NCBI RefSeq assembly: GCF_004353825.1
Contig: NZ_SMNA01000001.1
Coordinates: forward strand, 1-64,000
DNA from: Occultella glacieicola
Lineage (GTDB): Bacteria > Actinomycetota > Actinomycetes > Actinomycetales > Beutenbergiaceae
Reading direction: 5' to 3'
Length of the DNA stretch: 64,000 nucleotides
The stretch's first letter is position 1; every line of letters starts with the position of its first letter. This document shows positions 24,356 to 32,914 of the stretch, piece by piece. The notes beneath the pieces are model-generated. The model did not search any database. It saw nothing but the letters and a program-made list of their open reading frames with translations, and was not told the origin of the DNA. The position numbers and the translations under genes are program-made.

Positions 24356-24808
24356 CTACTTCAGTCGGTAGCCGACCTTCACGCGAGCGGGTCGACGACC
24401 GTGACGCCGTTGAACCGGGCGAACCCGCGATCTGACGTCACCAACCGTGCGCCACGCTCCAACGCAAGCGCGGCAAGGTACGCGTCCGGATTGGCGGTCG
24501 GCCGGACGGAAGGTGTCGACCAGCACATTCACGTCGAGGAACAGCACACAGTGCCCGATCGGATCGTTGTCTCCGAGCAGATCCGCCATCTGCTCCTTGT
24601 CGTCCAGGTCGACGCCCGGTCGAAGGCCCGGATGCGCGGGAATGAACACCGGGAGGTCGAGCGGCTCGGCATCGGTGCGCTCCTTCTGGGCGTCCAGGTA
24701 CGCGCGCAAGGCGTCCTCCAGCACCGAACCGATCGAGCGGTGACTGCGCGCGGCAAGGACCTTCGCTTCGGCGAGCAGGTGATCATCCACGTTGACTGTG
24801 GTACTCAT
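24356..24808 (-). CDS. vapB: VapB-type antitoxin fused in frame to a VapC remnant
   Basis: 150 aa from ATG 24808. Residues 1-83 are a clear actinobacterial VapB: TTVNVDDHLLAEAKVLAARS, then HRSIGSVLEDALRAYLDAQK, and the toxin-wrapping LRPGVDLDDKEQMADLLGDN. Normally VapB stops there and VapC starts in another frame. Here the frame runs on into the VapC start (VLFLDVNVLVDTFRP at residues 88-102), then reads a frameshifted tail to 24356. An inverted repeat at 24835-24846 upstream could be its autoregulatory operator. The antitoxin part may still fold and bind DNA, but no functional partner toxin remains. Confidence 0.8.
   Translation of the reverse strand: MSTTVNVDDHLLAEAKVLAARSHRSIGSVLEDALRAYLDAQKERTDAEPLDLPVFIPAHPGLRPGVDLDDKEQMADLLGDNDPIGHCVLFLDVNVLVDTFRPADRQSGRVPCRACVGAWRTVGDVRSRVRPVQRRHGRRPARVKVGYRLK
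24379..24547 (-). pseudogene. vapC: VapC PIN-domain toxin remnant (internal deletion)
   Basis: The relic starts at GTG 24547 (VLFLDVNVLVDTFRP, the VapC N-terminus with its first acidic residue). It then continues in a different frame as PTANPDAYLAALALERGARL and VTSDRGFARFNGVTVVDPLA, which is the VapC C-terminus with the last acidic residue, stopping at 24379. An intact VapC has about 130-140 codons, so roughly 80 central residues holding the other catalytic acids are gone and the frame is broken. This is a dead toxin. Confidence 0.8.
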
Positions 24809-24834
24809 CAACGCACCAGATCATCAGCACGCGA

Positions 24835-24846
24835 TCATCTTGATGA
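24835..24846. promoter_or_regulatory. Inverted repeat upstream of vapB
   Basis: TCATCTTGATGA is a perfect 12-bp palindrome (TCATC-TT-GATGA), 26 bp upstream of the vapB ATG. GATCATC also repeats directly around it. VapB proteins bind such repeats to autorepress. Confidence 0.4.
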
Positions 24847-24881
24847 CGCGGCCGCCTGCGCGAACTGCTCGACGTCCTGGC

Positions 24882-27800
24882 TCAGCCGGGCTCCCCGTAC
24901 ACCTGGACCTCCCCGAGCTGCATCAGGTAGCCGTCCACGGCGGGCTGCGCGAGCTTCAGTTCCGTGCCGACCACCCGTACGTAGGCCGCCGTTGTGGGCG
25001 TCTCGAGGGTGACGGTGCGCGGTTCGGCAGAGACCGCCACGTCATCGGCCACCTCGGCGGCCACGGTCCAGATCACGCCGTCCGCGGAGGTCTCGATCCG
25101 GTAGTCGGTGGGGAAGCCTCGGCCGGCGTTCGCCTGGTCGGTGGCGGCGTTGCGCGGGTGGATCACGACCTGCTCGACGGCGTAGGGCCCGCCGAGGTAG
25201 ACGGCCACCCATTCGGAGTCGATCGGCGAGGTGTTCGTGCCGACCTGCGAGGTCCACCCGTTCGTCAAGGCCGTGGGACCGTACTGACCGTCGTTCACGA
25301 AGGTGCTGGCCCAGCCCCACTGGGCCGCCTCGGTGGAGCTCGAGACCCCCACGGGGCGGTCCTGCGCCAGATTCTTTCCCTCGTACCAGGGCGTCTCCTC
25401 GACGGTGTCGTCGAAGGCCTCGGGCCCGGGCAGCGAGCCGTCGTCGGCGTAGATCTCGATCTCGGCGAGCTCGAGCGTCATCGCGCCGGTACGGGTGCTG
25501 TGTTCGTCGACGACCACCCGCACATACTGGGCGCGCACCGGACGGAACGTGATGCTCGGCACCGGCACGGACGCCGTCGGCGGTGCGAGGTCCACCTCGG
25601 CGACCGACCGCCACTGGAGGCCGTCGGTGGACACCTGGATGGTCACGGCCTCCGGGAACGCCTGGCCGTAGCCGAACACTCCACCGGCGGCGTACAGGTC
25701 GACGCGGTTGAACCGGCGCTCCGCGCGCAGGTCCAGGGTGACGGTGCTGGGTTCGCCCTCGACGATCTCGGTGGCGCGCCAGCCCTGACTGCTCGGGGTC
25801 GAGAAGCGCTCGTCGTCGGTGAGCTTGTCCATGTACCAGCCGTTGGCCCCTTCGGAGGAGGCTGCGATCACATTGGCGTTCGCGGCCAGATTCAGCGGCA
25901 CGGCTGGGGCCGGAGCCACGTAGCGAAGGTCGGCCGGCAGCGCGAGCAGCACGGCGTCACCCGCGGCGAGGTCGAGGGCGAACCTGCCGTTCCTGGCGAA
26001 CAGCGGCTGGGACGCTCCGTCCTCCCGGCTGACGACGTCCAGGTCGCGAACCCCACCGCGTAGCCGCAGCTCGACCTGCTGCTCGCTGGTGAAATCGTTG
26101 TTGACGACCATGAGGTACTGGCGCTCGGTCTCGGAGTCCACCATGCGGGAGACGATCACGTTGTCGTCGTCCGCGAAGCGGGCGATGAAGGAGTCCGGGA
26201 TCGCCGGCTGCCCGTACAGGTCGGGTCCGTGCAGGTAGACCTCCGCGGCGTCCAGGCCCATCAGGGTGGGGCCGAGGGCGTGCACCTCGGCGTTCAGTTC
26301 GCTGACCGGCTGGTACAGATCGGTGGGCGTGCCGTCCGGGGCGATGATGGCGTCCGTGAACGTCTCCGGCCGCCCGGTGGGCGTGAACCACGTGAAGTAC
26401 GAGAGCTGCGTGTAGCCGTACGCGAGGGCCGCGTTGACCTCGTACCGGATCTCCGCGGGGTTCGTGCGCCGGAAGCCCGCCGGGTTGCCGTTCGCGTCGA
26501 CCCGGCCGATGGACTGGAGGTACAGCCCGGTGGGCACGCCGTTCTCGAGGCCCTCGACGCGCATCGCGTCCATGTTGTCCAGCATCGACGCGTAGTCCAG
26601 CGAGTCCGGAGTGTCGCCGAACGGGTATCGGTCGTACATCAGGTAATCGAGCTCGTCGGTGAGGGCCAGCTCGGCGAAGTCGTCGACCTGGCTCTGGAAG
26701 GTGGCGCGATCCGGGTAGGCGAACATCGGCAGGAAGTTGAGATAGGGGTAGAGCCAGTCCGCCTCATCCTTGACGGCCCGGTGCACGCGGCCGTACGCGT
26801 TCGCGTTGTACGGCTCGTCCCGCAGGTAGAAGCCACCCACACCGGGCACGTTCTCGTACTCGGCGACGATGTCGCGGATCTCCTGGTCCGTCAGGGACAG
26901 CGATTCGTTGAGCCGGGGGTCCGAGACCCCGACGAGCATTCCGCGCTCGGCGGCCAGCGTGGCCATCCGAAGATTGATGGCCCGGCCCTGCAGGTCGGTG
27001 GAGTCGACGTTCTGGATGTAGTCGATGCCGGCGTCGGCGAGAAGGTCGTACTGCTCCGCCGTGGTGTGTTGCGCCGTCGGCGGCCAGAACGCCGAGATCA
27101 TGAACTCGGCGTCGGTGTCGACCCGTTCGGCGATGACGGTGACCGGGATCGTCACCGGGGCTCCACCGTCGGCGGCCACGGAGACGGTGGTCGCGCCCAG
27201 GGCCACGGCCGTGACCAGCCCGGCGGCGTCGACCGCGGCCACGGACGGATCGGCCGAGGCCCACGTGAAGCCGGCCGGGTCCGTGGGCACGCCGTTGAGG
27301 CTGGGCGTCAGCTGGTCGGTGTCGCCCGGGAGCAGTTCGAGAGCCGGCTTGTCGAGCTCGATGAGCAGGCCCGAGCTGGTGCCGTAGACCGCGAGCTCGG
27401 CCAGCTGGACCAGGTAGCCGTCACGGCCCGTGGGCTCGGCGCGGCGGGTCGCGAAGACCCTGACGTATCGGCCCTCGGCGGCGTCGAACTCGAGGACCTG
27501 GGCGTCGCCGACCGCGGTGTTCGCGGTGCTGGCGGCCACGGTGGACCAGGTGCTCCCGTCGTCCGAGACCTGGACCTGGTAGTCCACGGGGAAGTTCTGA
27601 CCGTCGCTGGCCGCGTCCATCCGTGGCCACAGGGCGACGCCGTTGACGGTGCTCGGGGCGAGGAGATCCAGCTGCACCCACGCCGGCGTGGTCGCCGTCG
27701 CCGTGTTGCCGATCGGGTTCGTGGTCCATCCGTAGGGCAGGGTGGCGGTGCCGATCCGGCCATCGTTGACGAACGACGTGGCCCAGCCCTCGTTCGACAT

Positions 27801-27992
27801 CTCGTACGAGGAGGAGGACGTGGCGGGCTTGCCCTCGGCGAGATTGACCAGGCCGTCCGGAAGGTTCGGGTCGACGTCGAAGATGTCGATGTCCGCCGCG
27901 TGTGCGGGCTGGGGTGCGGCGGCGAGACCGAGCGTCAGGACCGCGCCGAGAACCACGATCAGGCCACGCCTGGTCCGCGTGTGAGACGCCAT
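24882..27992 (-). CDS. Secreted multidomain protein: discoidin (F5/8C) repeats around a glycosidase-like core
   Basis: 1036 aa from ATG 27992, with GGAGG nine bases upstream. A signal peptide occupies residues 1-32 (TRRGLIVVLGAVLTLGLAAA, cleavage after AHA). Then come an F5/8 type C domain (about 45-210), a bacterial Ig-like Big_2 domain (about 215-300, VTAVALGATTVSVAADGG), a large alpha/beta region (about 305-720), and two further F5/8C domains (about 725-860 and 880-1036). The central region has a TIM-barrel look: EFMISAFWPPTAQHTTAEQY, LADAGIDYIQN, GVGGFYLRDEPYNANAYGRV, YLMYDRYPFG, SYFTWFTPTG. The Asp-Glu in YLRDEP is a candidate catalytic site. It is probably an extracellular glycan hydrolase or binding protein; the exact family is not recognised. 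Confidence 0.75.
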   Translation of the reverse strand: MASHTRTRRGLIVVLGAVLTLGLAAAPQPAHAADIDIFDVDPNLPDGLVNLAEGKPATSSSSYEMSNEGWATSFVNDGRIGTATLPYGWTTNPIGNTATATTPAWVQLDLLAPSTVNGVALWPRMDAASDGQNFPVDYQVQVSDDGSTWSTVAASTANTAVGDAQVLEFDAAEGRYVRVFATRRAEPTGRDGYLVQLAELAVYGTSSGLLIELDKPALELLPGDTDQLTPSLNGVPTDPAGFTWASADPSVAAVDAAGLVTAVALGATTVSVAADGGAPVTIPVTVIAERVDTDAEFMISAFWPPTAQHTTAEQYDLLADAGIDYIQNVDSTDLQGRAINLRMATLAAERGMLVGVSDPRLNESLSLTDQEIRDIVAEYENVPGVGGFYLRDEPYNANAYGRVHRAVKDEADWLYPYLNFLPMFAYPDRATFQSQVDDFAELALTDELDYLMYDRYPFGDTPDSLDYASMLDNMDAMRVEGLENGVPTGLYLQSIGRVDANGNPAGFRRTNPAEIRYEVNAALAYGYTQLSYFTWFTPTGRPETFTDAIIAPDGTPTDLYQPVSELNAEVHALGPTLMGLDAAEVYLHGPDLYGQPAIPDSFIARFADDDNVIVSRMVDSETERQYLMVVNNDFTSEQQVELRLRGGVRDLDVVSREDGASQPLFARNGRFALDLAAGDAVLLALPADLRYVAPAPAVPLNLAANANVIAASSEGANGWYMDKLTDDERFSTPSSQGWRATEIVEGEPSTVTLDLRAERRFNRVDLYAAGGVFGYGQAFPEAVTIQVSTDGLQWRSVAEVDLAPPTASVPVPSITFRPVRAQYVRVVVDEHSTRTGAMTLELAEIEIYADDGSLPGPEAFDDTVEETPWYEGKNLAQDRPVGVSSSTEAAQWGWASTFVNDGQYGPTALTNGWTSQVGTNTSPIDSEWVAVYLGGPYAVEQVVIHPRNAATDQANAGRGFPTDYRIETSADGVIWTVAAEVADDVAVSAEPRTVTLETPTTAAYVRVVGTELKLAQPAVDGYLMQLGEVQVYGEPG

Positions 27993-28012
27993 GGGCTGAA
28001 ACCTCCGGGTAG

Positions 28013-28026
28013 GCACATCGATGTGC
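28013..28026. promoter_or_regulatory. Palindrome GCACATCGATGTGC (LacI-type operator candidate)
   Basis: A perfect 14-bp palindrome six bases upstream of the ribosome binding site of the discoidin gene and just downstream of its predicted -10 box. The central CG dyad is typical of LacI-family operators. Its core ACATCGATGT recurs at 57362-57371 in front of the ABC importer operon. Confidence 0.6.
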
Positions 28027-28035
28027 TGAGGCACG

Positions 28036-28066
28036 ACCCTATCTGAATCGACTCAACCCCGGTCAA
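28036..28066 (-). promoter_or_regulatory. Promoter candidate of the discoidin gene with internal palindrome
   Basis: On the minus strand TTGACC (28066-28061) is followed, with a 17-19 bp spacer, by GATAGG or TAGGGT (28043-28036). The spacer contains TGAATCGACTCA at 28044-28055, an imperfect palindrome with a central CG that resembles LacI-family operators. A repressor there would block RNA polymerase directly. Confidence 0.5.
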
Positions 28067-28128
28067 GAGGTGCGGGTCCTCCCCCGCCGCGCGGTCCGGT
28101 CGCGCCGCGGCCGAGGCCACCAGGGGCA

Positions 28129-28157
28129 TTGACCCGGTCTCGGATCTGCGCCACTGT
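28129..28157 (+). promoter_or_regulatory. Promoter candidate for the GH20 gene
   Basis: TTGACC at 28129-28134, a 17-bp spacer, then CACTGT at 28152-28157, 66 bp before GTG 28223. The -35 is good, the -10 weak. Confidence 0.35.
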
Positions 28158-28222
28158 GTGCGACACCAGAGATCTTCGCGTCGCGATGTGGCGGCCCGAG
28201 TCAGTGCGAGGAGCATCCGATC

Positions 28223-31200
28223 GTGACGTTGTTCTCAGGGTTTGGCCGGGCGGTTGTGGGCCTTGCCGGTGCCGTGGCGCTCGTGGGCCCGCTGGCCGTG
28301 GTCGCGAGTCCCGCCATGGCGGACGATCCCCCGCGGGATGTGGCGCTCGACGGCGTCGCCGTGGCGTCGTCGGAGTTCCCGGACCCGGCACGGTTCGCCG
28401 CGGCGCACGTCAACGACGGCGATCCGTCCACCCGGTGGGGATCGGACTACACGCACGGTGACGAGGAGCCGGGCTACCCGCCGAGCGACCACGACCCGAC
28501 CAACGACTGGATCGCCATCGAACTCGCACAGCCGAGCCTCGTGCACCGCGTGGTGTTCGAGTGGGAGGCGGCGTACGCACGCCAGTACGAGATCCAGACC
28601 TCCGACGACGGTCGGACCTGGCAGAGCGTGGCCGCCCTCTCCGGCCACCAGGGGCGCCAGGAGGTGGTGCTGGACCTCACCGACCCGGTCGGCTTCGTGC
28701 GGATGCAAGGAAGGGAGGCCTCGGCGTGGGGCTACTCCATGTTCTCCTTCGAGATCTGGGATGCCGCCGCCGTGAGCGAGGAGCCGGACCCCACCGGTTG
28801 GGACTACGGCACCGACATCGCCCCCGAGGGTCTCGCCACGGCGGCCTCGGTGTACACCGGCGACCCGGCTCGATTCGCCGCGAGGAACGCCAACGACCGG
28901 AACTCGGCCACGCGCTGGGGTACTGACTACGCGCGCACCAACCCGGCGGAGCCCCCGCCGAGCGACCACGACCCCAGCAACGACTGGATCCAGGTCGCCC
29001 TCGCCGAGCCGTCGCCGGTGTGGAGCGTCGTGCTCGACTGGGAGACTGCCCGACCCGCCCTCTTCGAGCTCCAGACCTCGACCGATGGGCTCACCTGGAC
29101 CACGGTGCGCGAGGTGTCCGGTCCGGCGGCCGGACGCACCGAGTACCGCCTCGGCCTCGAGGCGCCGGTCTCGTACGTGCGCATGCAGGGCGTCGCGACG
29201 GCCACCACGTTCGGCTACTCGTTGTGGAGCTTCGAGGTCTGGTCGGGTCCCCAGGCCCCACCCGAGCCGGGCGGGACGATCCTGCCCGCCCCGGTCGCGC
29301 AGAACCCGATCGACGGTGACCCGTTCACCCTGACCGCGCAGACCCGGATCGCGATCGACGACGAGGACGCACGTGCGGAGGCGGAACTCCTCGCCGAACG
29401 GCTGCGCCCGGCCACCGGTCATGACCTGCCGATCGTCGTCGAGGAGCCGCAGGCCGGTGACATCGCCCTGGTGCTCGACGGCGAGGAGGGGCCCTCGGAC
29501 ACCGAACTCGCGGTGGCCGAGGGGTACACGCTGACGGCGTCGGTCACCGGTGTACGGGTCGCCGCGACCACCACCACGGGCCTCTTCAACGGGGCTCAGA
29601 CCCTCGTGCAGCTCCTCCCGGCCGAGATCGCCGGCGACGTCGTGCGGCCGGGCCCGTGGCGGGTCGAGGCAACGCAGATCGTCGACTACCCGCGGTTCTC
29701 TCACCGCGGGGTGATGCTGGACCCGGCGCGCAACTTCATCGAGGTCGACGGCGTGCTCGGCATCATCGACGCCCTCGCCGCGCTGAAGGGCAACCGCCTG
29801 CACCTGCACCTCTCGGACGATCAGGGCTGGCGGATCGAGATTCCCTCGTGGCCGCTGTTGACGGAGATCGGCGGCTCCATGTCGATGCCGGGCGGACGTT
29901 CCGGGTTCTACACCCAGGAGCAGTTCGCCCAGATCGTGGCCTACGCCGACGCCCGCCACATCGAGGTGATCCCCGAGATCGACCTTCCGGGCCACTCCAC
30001 GGCGGCGATCGCGTCCTACCCCGAACTCTCCTGCGGGTCGTCCAACACCGTGTGCACCACGTCGCCGGTCGTGGACGGTTTCATCAACGACGTGATCGGG
30101 ACGATCTCCCCGATGGTGAACACAAACCTGTTCCACATCGGCGGTGACGAGTCGATCTCGGGTCAGCCCTACATCGACTTCATCACCAAGCTCGAGGGCT
30201 TCGTGATGGACCACGACCTGCGCATGGTCGGCTGGACGCCGCTGCCGATGGCGGGCCTGGACCCGACCTCGGTGCACCAGTACTGGCGGGACCAGAGCCT
30301 CGAGATGACCCCGGAGTGGTTCGCCGGTGGCAACGACGTCATCCTGTCGCCGACCTCCGAGGCCTACCTGGACTACCCGTATCCGACCCACAACGCCTAC
30401 AGCACGCACGACTGGGACCCGAGCAACGTCATCGACGACTACCGGAACCTGTCCCTGCAGTCGTTCGGGCTTGACGACGACGACATCATCGGGATCGAGG
30501 GCCCGGCGTGGGGGGAGAACAACAGCGGCGGCGCGCTGGACGTGGAGCACAAGGTCTTCCCCCGACTCGCCTCGATCCTGGACCTGGCCTGGTCGCCCCA
30601 GGCCCTGACGGCCGACTCCCGGTCCTTCCTCGACCGCTTGGCGGTGCAGGGGAGCAGGTGGCAGTTCGCCGGCACGAACTTCTGGCCGGACCCGAACGTC
30701 GCCTGGACCACGTCGGTGGTCGGTACCAGCCATCTCGTCGACGACGACGACCGCACCATCAGCGGACCGCTGGCCACCGTCGCCTCGCCCACTGTGCGGG
30801 TGGAGAGCCTGACCGCGACCGTCGACTGGGGCGACGGGACGGTCTCCGAAGGGTCGTTGACCGGCACCTCCGCGGCGGGAAAGGTGGGCAACTCCGTTTA
30901 TGAGGTGACGGCGGAGCACACGTATGACGACGCCGTCACGCGGGTCGGCACGGTCACCGTCTCCGGCCCGGGCGGGCAGACCTGGACCACCTCGTTCCTC
31001 GTCGGCGCGGCGGCCGACGAGTCGCGCACCTTCGCCCAGCACAGCGAGGACTACCTGGCCCAGGTGGACGCCTACGTCGCCGAGGGGCGGCTCGGCCACG
31101 TCAGTGCCGACCAGTTGCACGCCGCGGTGGCGCGGGTGCTGCGCCACCAGGAGGCCGGGCGAGTCACCCGGATGCTGCAGGAGCTCGACAGGCTCGAGGC

Positions 31201-31303
31201 CATGATCGCGCGGCAACAACGTCTCGTCGACGACGCGGAAGTGTGGACCTATCTGTGGGAGGAGGGGCAGGCCCTGATCGAGACCGGCCTCGACGAAGGC
31301 TGA
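28223..31303 (+). CDS. Secreted GH20 beta-N-acetylhexosaminidase with discoidin domains
   Basis: 1026 aa from GTG 28223, with GAGGAG ten bases upstream. A signal peptide (1-33, ending SPAMA) is followed by two F5/8C domains (about 40-180 and 195-340, each with DHDPxNDWI and VRMQG), then the GH20 N-domain (about 350-480), then the catalytic barrel (about 485-815). The barrel has YPRFSHRGVMLDPARNFIEV, HLHLSDDQGWRIEIPSWPLL, VIPEIDLPGHSTAA and the catalytic Asp642-Glu643 in FHIGGDES. After it come a PKD-like VDWGDGTVSEG and a helical C-terminus. It would release terminal GlcNAc or GalNAc from chitooligosaccharides or glycans outside the cell. It lies divergent to the discoidin/glycosidase-like gene. 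Confidence 0.93.
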   Translation: MTLFSGFGRAVVGLAGAVALVGPLAVVASPAMADDPPRDVALDGVAVASSEFPDPARFAAAHVNDGDPSTRWGSDYTHGDEEPGYPPSDHDPTNDWIAIELAQPSLVHRVVFEWEAAYARQYEIQTSDDGRTWQSVAALSGHQGRQEVVLDLTDPVGFVRMQGREASAWGYSMFSFEIWDAAAVSEEPDPTGWDYGTDIAPEGLATAASVYTGDPARFAARNANDRNSATRWGTDYARTNPAEPPPSDHDPSNDWIQVALAEPSPVWSVVLDWETARPALFELQTSTDGLTWTTVREVSGPAAGRTEYRLGLEAPVSYVRMQGVATATTFGYSLWSFEVWSGPQAPPEPGGTILPAPVAQNPIDGDPFTLTAQTRIAIDDEDARAEAELLAERLRPATGHDLPIVVEEPQAGDIALVLDGEEGPSDTELAVAEGYTLTASVTGVRVAATTTTGLFNGAQTLVQLLPAEIAGDVVRPGPWRVEATQIVDYPRFSHRGVMLDPARNFIEVDGVLGIIDALAALKGNRLHLHLSDDQGWRIEIPSWPLLTEIGGSMSMPGGRSGFYTQEQFAQIVAYADARHIEVIPEIDLPGHSTAAIASYPELSCGSSNTVCTTSPVVDGFINDVIGTISPMVNTNLFHIGGDESISGQPYIDFITKLEGFVMDHDLRMVGWTPLPMAGLDPTSVHQYWRDQSLEMTPEWFAGGNDVILSPTSEAYLDYPYPTHNAYSTHDWDPSNVIDDYRNLSLQSFGLDDDDIIGIEGPAWGENNSGGALDVEHKVFPRLASILDLAWSPQALTADSRSFLDRLAVQGSRWQFAGTNFWPDPNVAWTTSVVGTSHLVDDDDRTISGPLATVASPTVRVESLTATVDWGDGTVSEGSLTGTSAAGKVGNSVYEVTAEHTYDDAVTRVGTVTVSGPGGQTWTTSFLVGAAADESRTFAQHSEDYLAQVDAYVAEGRLGHVSADQLHAAVARVLRHQEAGRVTRMLQELDRLEAMIARQQRLVDDAEVWTYLWEEGQALIETGLDEG

Positions 31304-31367
31304 GCGGCGTCCGCTCGAGCAAGAACGGTCGGGCGCCGCCGGGCCGACCGGCCGCACACTTGATCAC

Positions 31368-32366
31368 ATGACGGAGAACGGACGCGACCGACTGCGCGAA
31401 CTGCTCGACGCGGTCCTCGACGACGACCACGCCGACCTGCGGGACATGGCCGCGGGCGCGTTCTCCTCGCCGTGGCACTTCAGCCGCCAGCTCAGCCGCG
31501 GCACCGGCGAGTCCCCGGTGGCGCTGCGCCGCCGGGTGATCCTGGAGCGGGCCGCGTGGCGTTTGAGCCTGGGCGAATCCGTGACCGACACCGCCTGGGC
31601 GGCCGGCTACGACTCCGTGGACGGTTTCAGCCGCGCGTTCACGCGCGCCTACGGTTACCCCCCGAGTTCCGTCGGCTCCGAGCGCGAGGCCCCCGCCGTC
31701 GGGCACCGGGAGCCGACCACCGCCGGACCGACGGCCGGCCGGGCCCGCGCGAGCACGCACTGGCTGCCCGCCCCGAACGGCATCCACTTCCACCCGCCGA
31801 CGAACCTGTGGGTCAGTGGCGGCGAGACGGCGGCGCCGGACGCGCTCACGGCGCACCTGGTGCGCCACGACGTCGACGACACCCGGCACCTGCTCCGGCT
31901 CGCCGCGGACCTGGATGAGGCCGCCTATCGGCGCGTCCGCTGGCCGGGGCTCACCGTGCTGTCCTGGGACGGCCCGGAGGAGTCGGTCGCGACCGTGCTC
32001 GAGCACCACATCTGGACCAAGGAGGTCTGGCTCGCCTCGATCGAGGGGCGGGACTTCCCGGAACGCGGCCCCGACGACCCGGCCTCCCTCACGGGCCGGC
32101 ACGCGGACGCCGCCGCGCGGTGGCTCGACGCGGTCCGGGACATCGAGCGGCGTGGCGCCTGGGACGACCGGTTGATCGACGCACTCTGCGAACCACCCGA
32201 GAGTTTCGTGCTGAGCAGCGTGATCGCGCACGTGCTCACCTACGCCGCCCACCGTCGCCTGCTGGTGCGCCACCTGCTCCGCGACGCCGGGGTCGACCCT
32301 GGGGAGGGCGACCCGATCGACTGGCTGCGCGGACCGAACCCGACCCCCACCGAGGAGAACCGATGA
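31368..32366 (+). CDS. AraC-type DNA-binding domain fused to a DinB domain
   Basis: 332 aa. Residues 1-105 form an AraC/XylS two-HTH domain (HADLRDMAAGAFSSPWHFSR, then TDTAWAAGYDSVDGFSRAFT and RAYGYPPSSV). Residues about 125-325 form a DinB-like four-helix metal-binding domain (TAHLVRHDVDDTRHLLRLAA, VATVLEHHIWTKEVWLASIE, VIAHVLTYAAHRRLLVRHLL) with His residues suited to a metal site. The family may act as a regulator with a thiol or metal-dependent module. It overlaps the following reductase gene (ATGA), so the two act together. Confidence 0.85.
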   Translation: MTENGRDRLRELLDAVLDDDHADLRDMAAGAFSSPWHFSRQLSRGTGESPVALRRRVILERAAWRLSLGESVTDTAWAAGYDSVDGFSRAFTRAYGYPPSSVGSEREAPAVGHREPTTAGPTAGRARASTHWLPAPNGIHFHPPTNLWVSGGETAAPDALTAHLVRHDVDDTRHLLRLAADLDEAAYRRVRWPGLTVLSWDGPEESVATVLEHHIWTKEVWLASIEGRDFPERGPDDPASLTGRHADAAARWLDAVRDIERRGAWDDRLIDALCEPPESFVLSSVIAHVLTYAAHRRLLVRHLLRDAGVDPGEGDPIDWLRGPNPTPTEENR

Positions 32367-32902
32367 CCCGCACCACCTACTACACCGCGACCACCCTGGA
32401 CGGCTTCATCGCCACCCCCGAGCACTCCCTCGACTGGCTGCTCACCCGCGACATCGACAACACCGGCCCGATGAACTACGACGAGTTCATCGCGAAGGTC
32501 GGGGCGATCGCGATGGGCGCGTCGACCTACGCCTGGGTCGAGGAGCACGCACCCGGCGGCTGGGAGTACACGATGCCCGCCTGGGTGTTCACGCACCGGG
32601 ACTTCCCGCCCCGCAGCGACGGCGCCGATGTCACCTTCACGTCCGACGACGTGCGGCAGGTGCACGCCCGGATGGCTGCCGCGGCCGCCGGGAAGGACAT
32701 CTGGATCGTCGGCGGCGGCGACCTCGCCGGGCAGTTCGCCGACCACGGACTGCTCGACGAGATGATCGTCTCCTACGCCCCGGTCACGATCGGCGCCGGC
32801 GCGCCCCTGCTGCCCCGGCACGTCGAGTTCCGGCTGGAGGAGCTGGCCCGCAACCGCGAGTTCGCCTGTGCCAGGTTCACGGTGGTGCATGCGGTCTCCT
32901 GA
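32363..32902 (+). CDS. Dihydrofolate reductase family protein (RibD C-terminal domain)
   Basis: 179 aa. MTRTTYYTATTLDGFIATPE, GAIAMGASTYAWVEEH, PAWVFTHRDFPPRSDGADV, KDIWIVGGGDLAGQFADHGL and LDEMIVSYAPVTIGAGAPLL are the pattern of YyaP/RibD-C-like reductases. It is a predicted NADPH-dependent reductase with unknown substrate, unlikely to be the cell's main DHFR. It is translationally coupled to the AraC-DinB gene. Confidence 0.9.
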   Translation: MTRTTYYTATTLDGFIATPEHSLDWLLTRDIDNTGPMNYDEFIAKVGAIAMGASTYAWVEEHAPGGWEYTMPAWVFTHRDFPPRSDGADVTFTSDDVRQVHARMAAAAAGKDIWIVGGGDLAGQFADHGLLDEMIVSYAPVTIGAGAPLLPRHVEFRLEELARNREFACARFTVVHAVS

Positions 32903-32914
32903 TAGACAGGCCGG

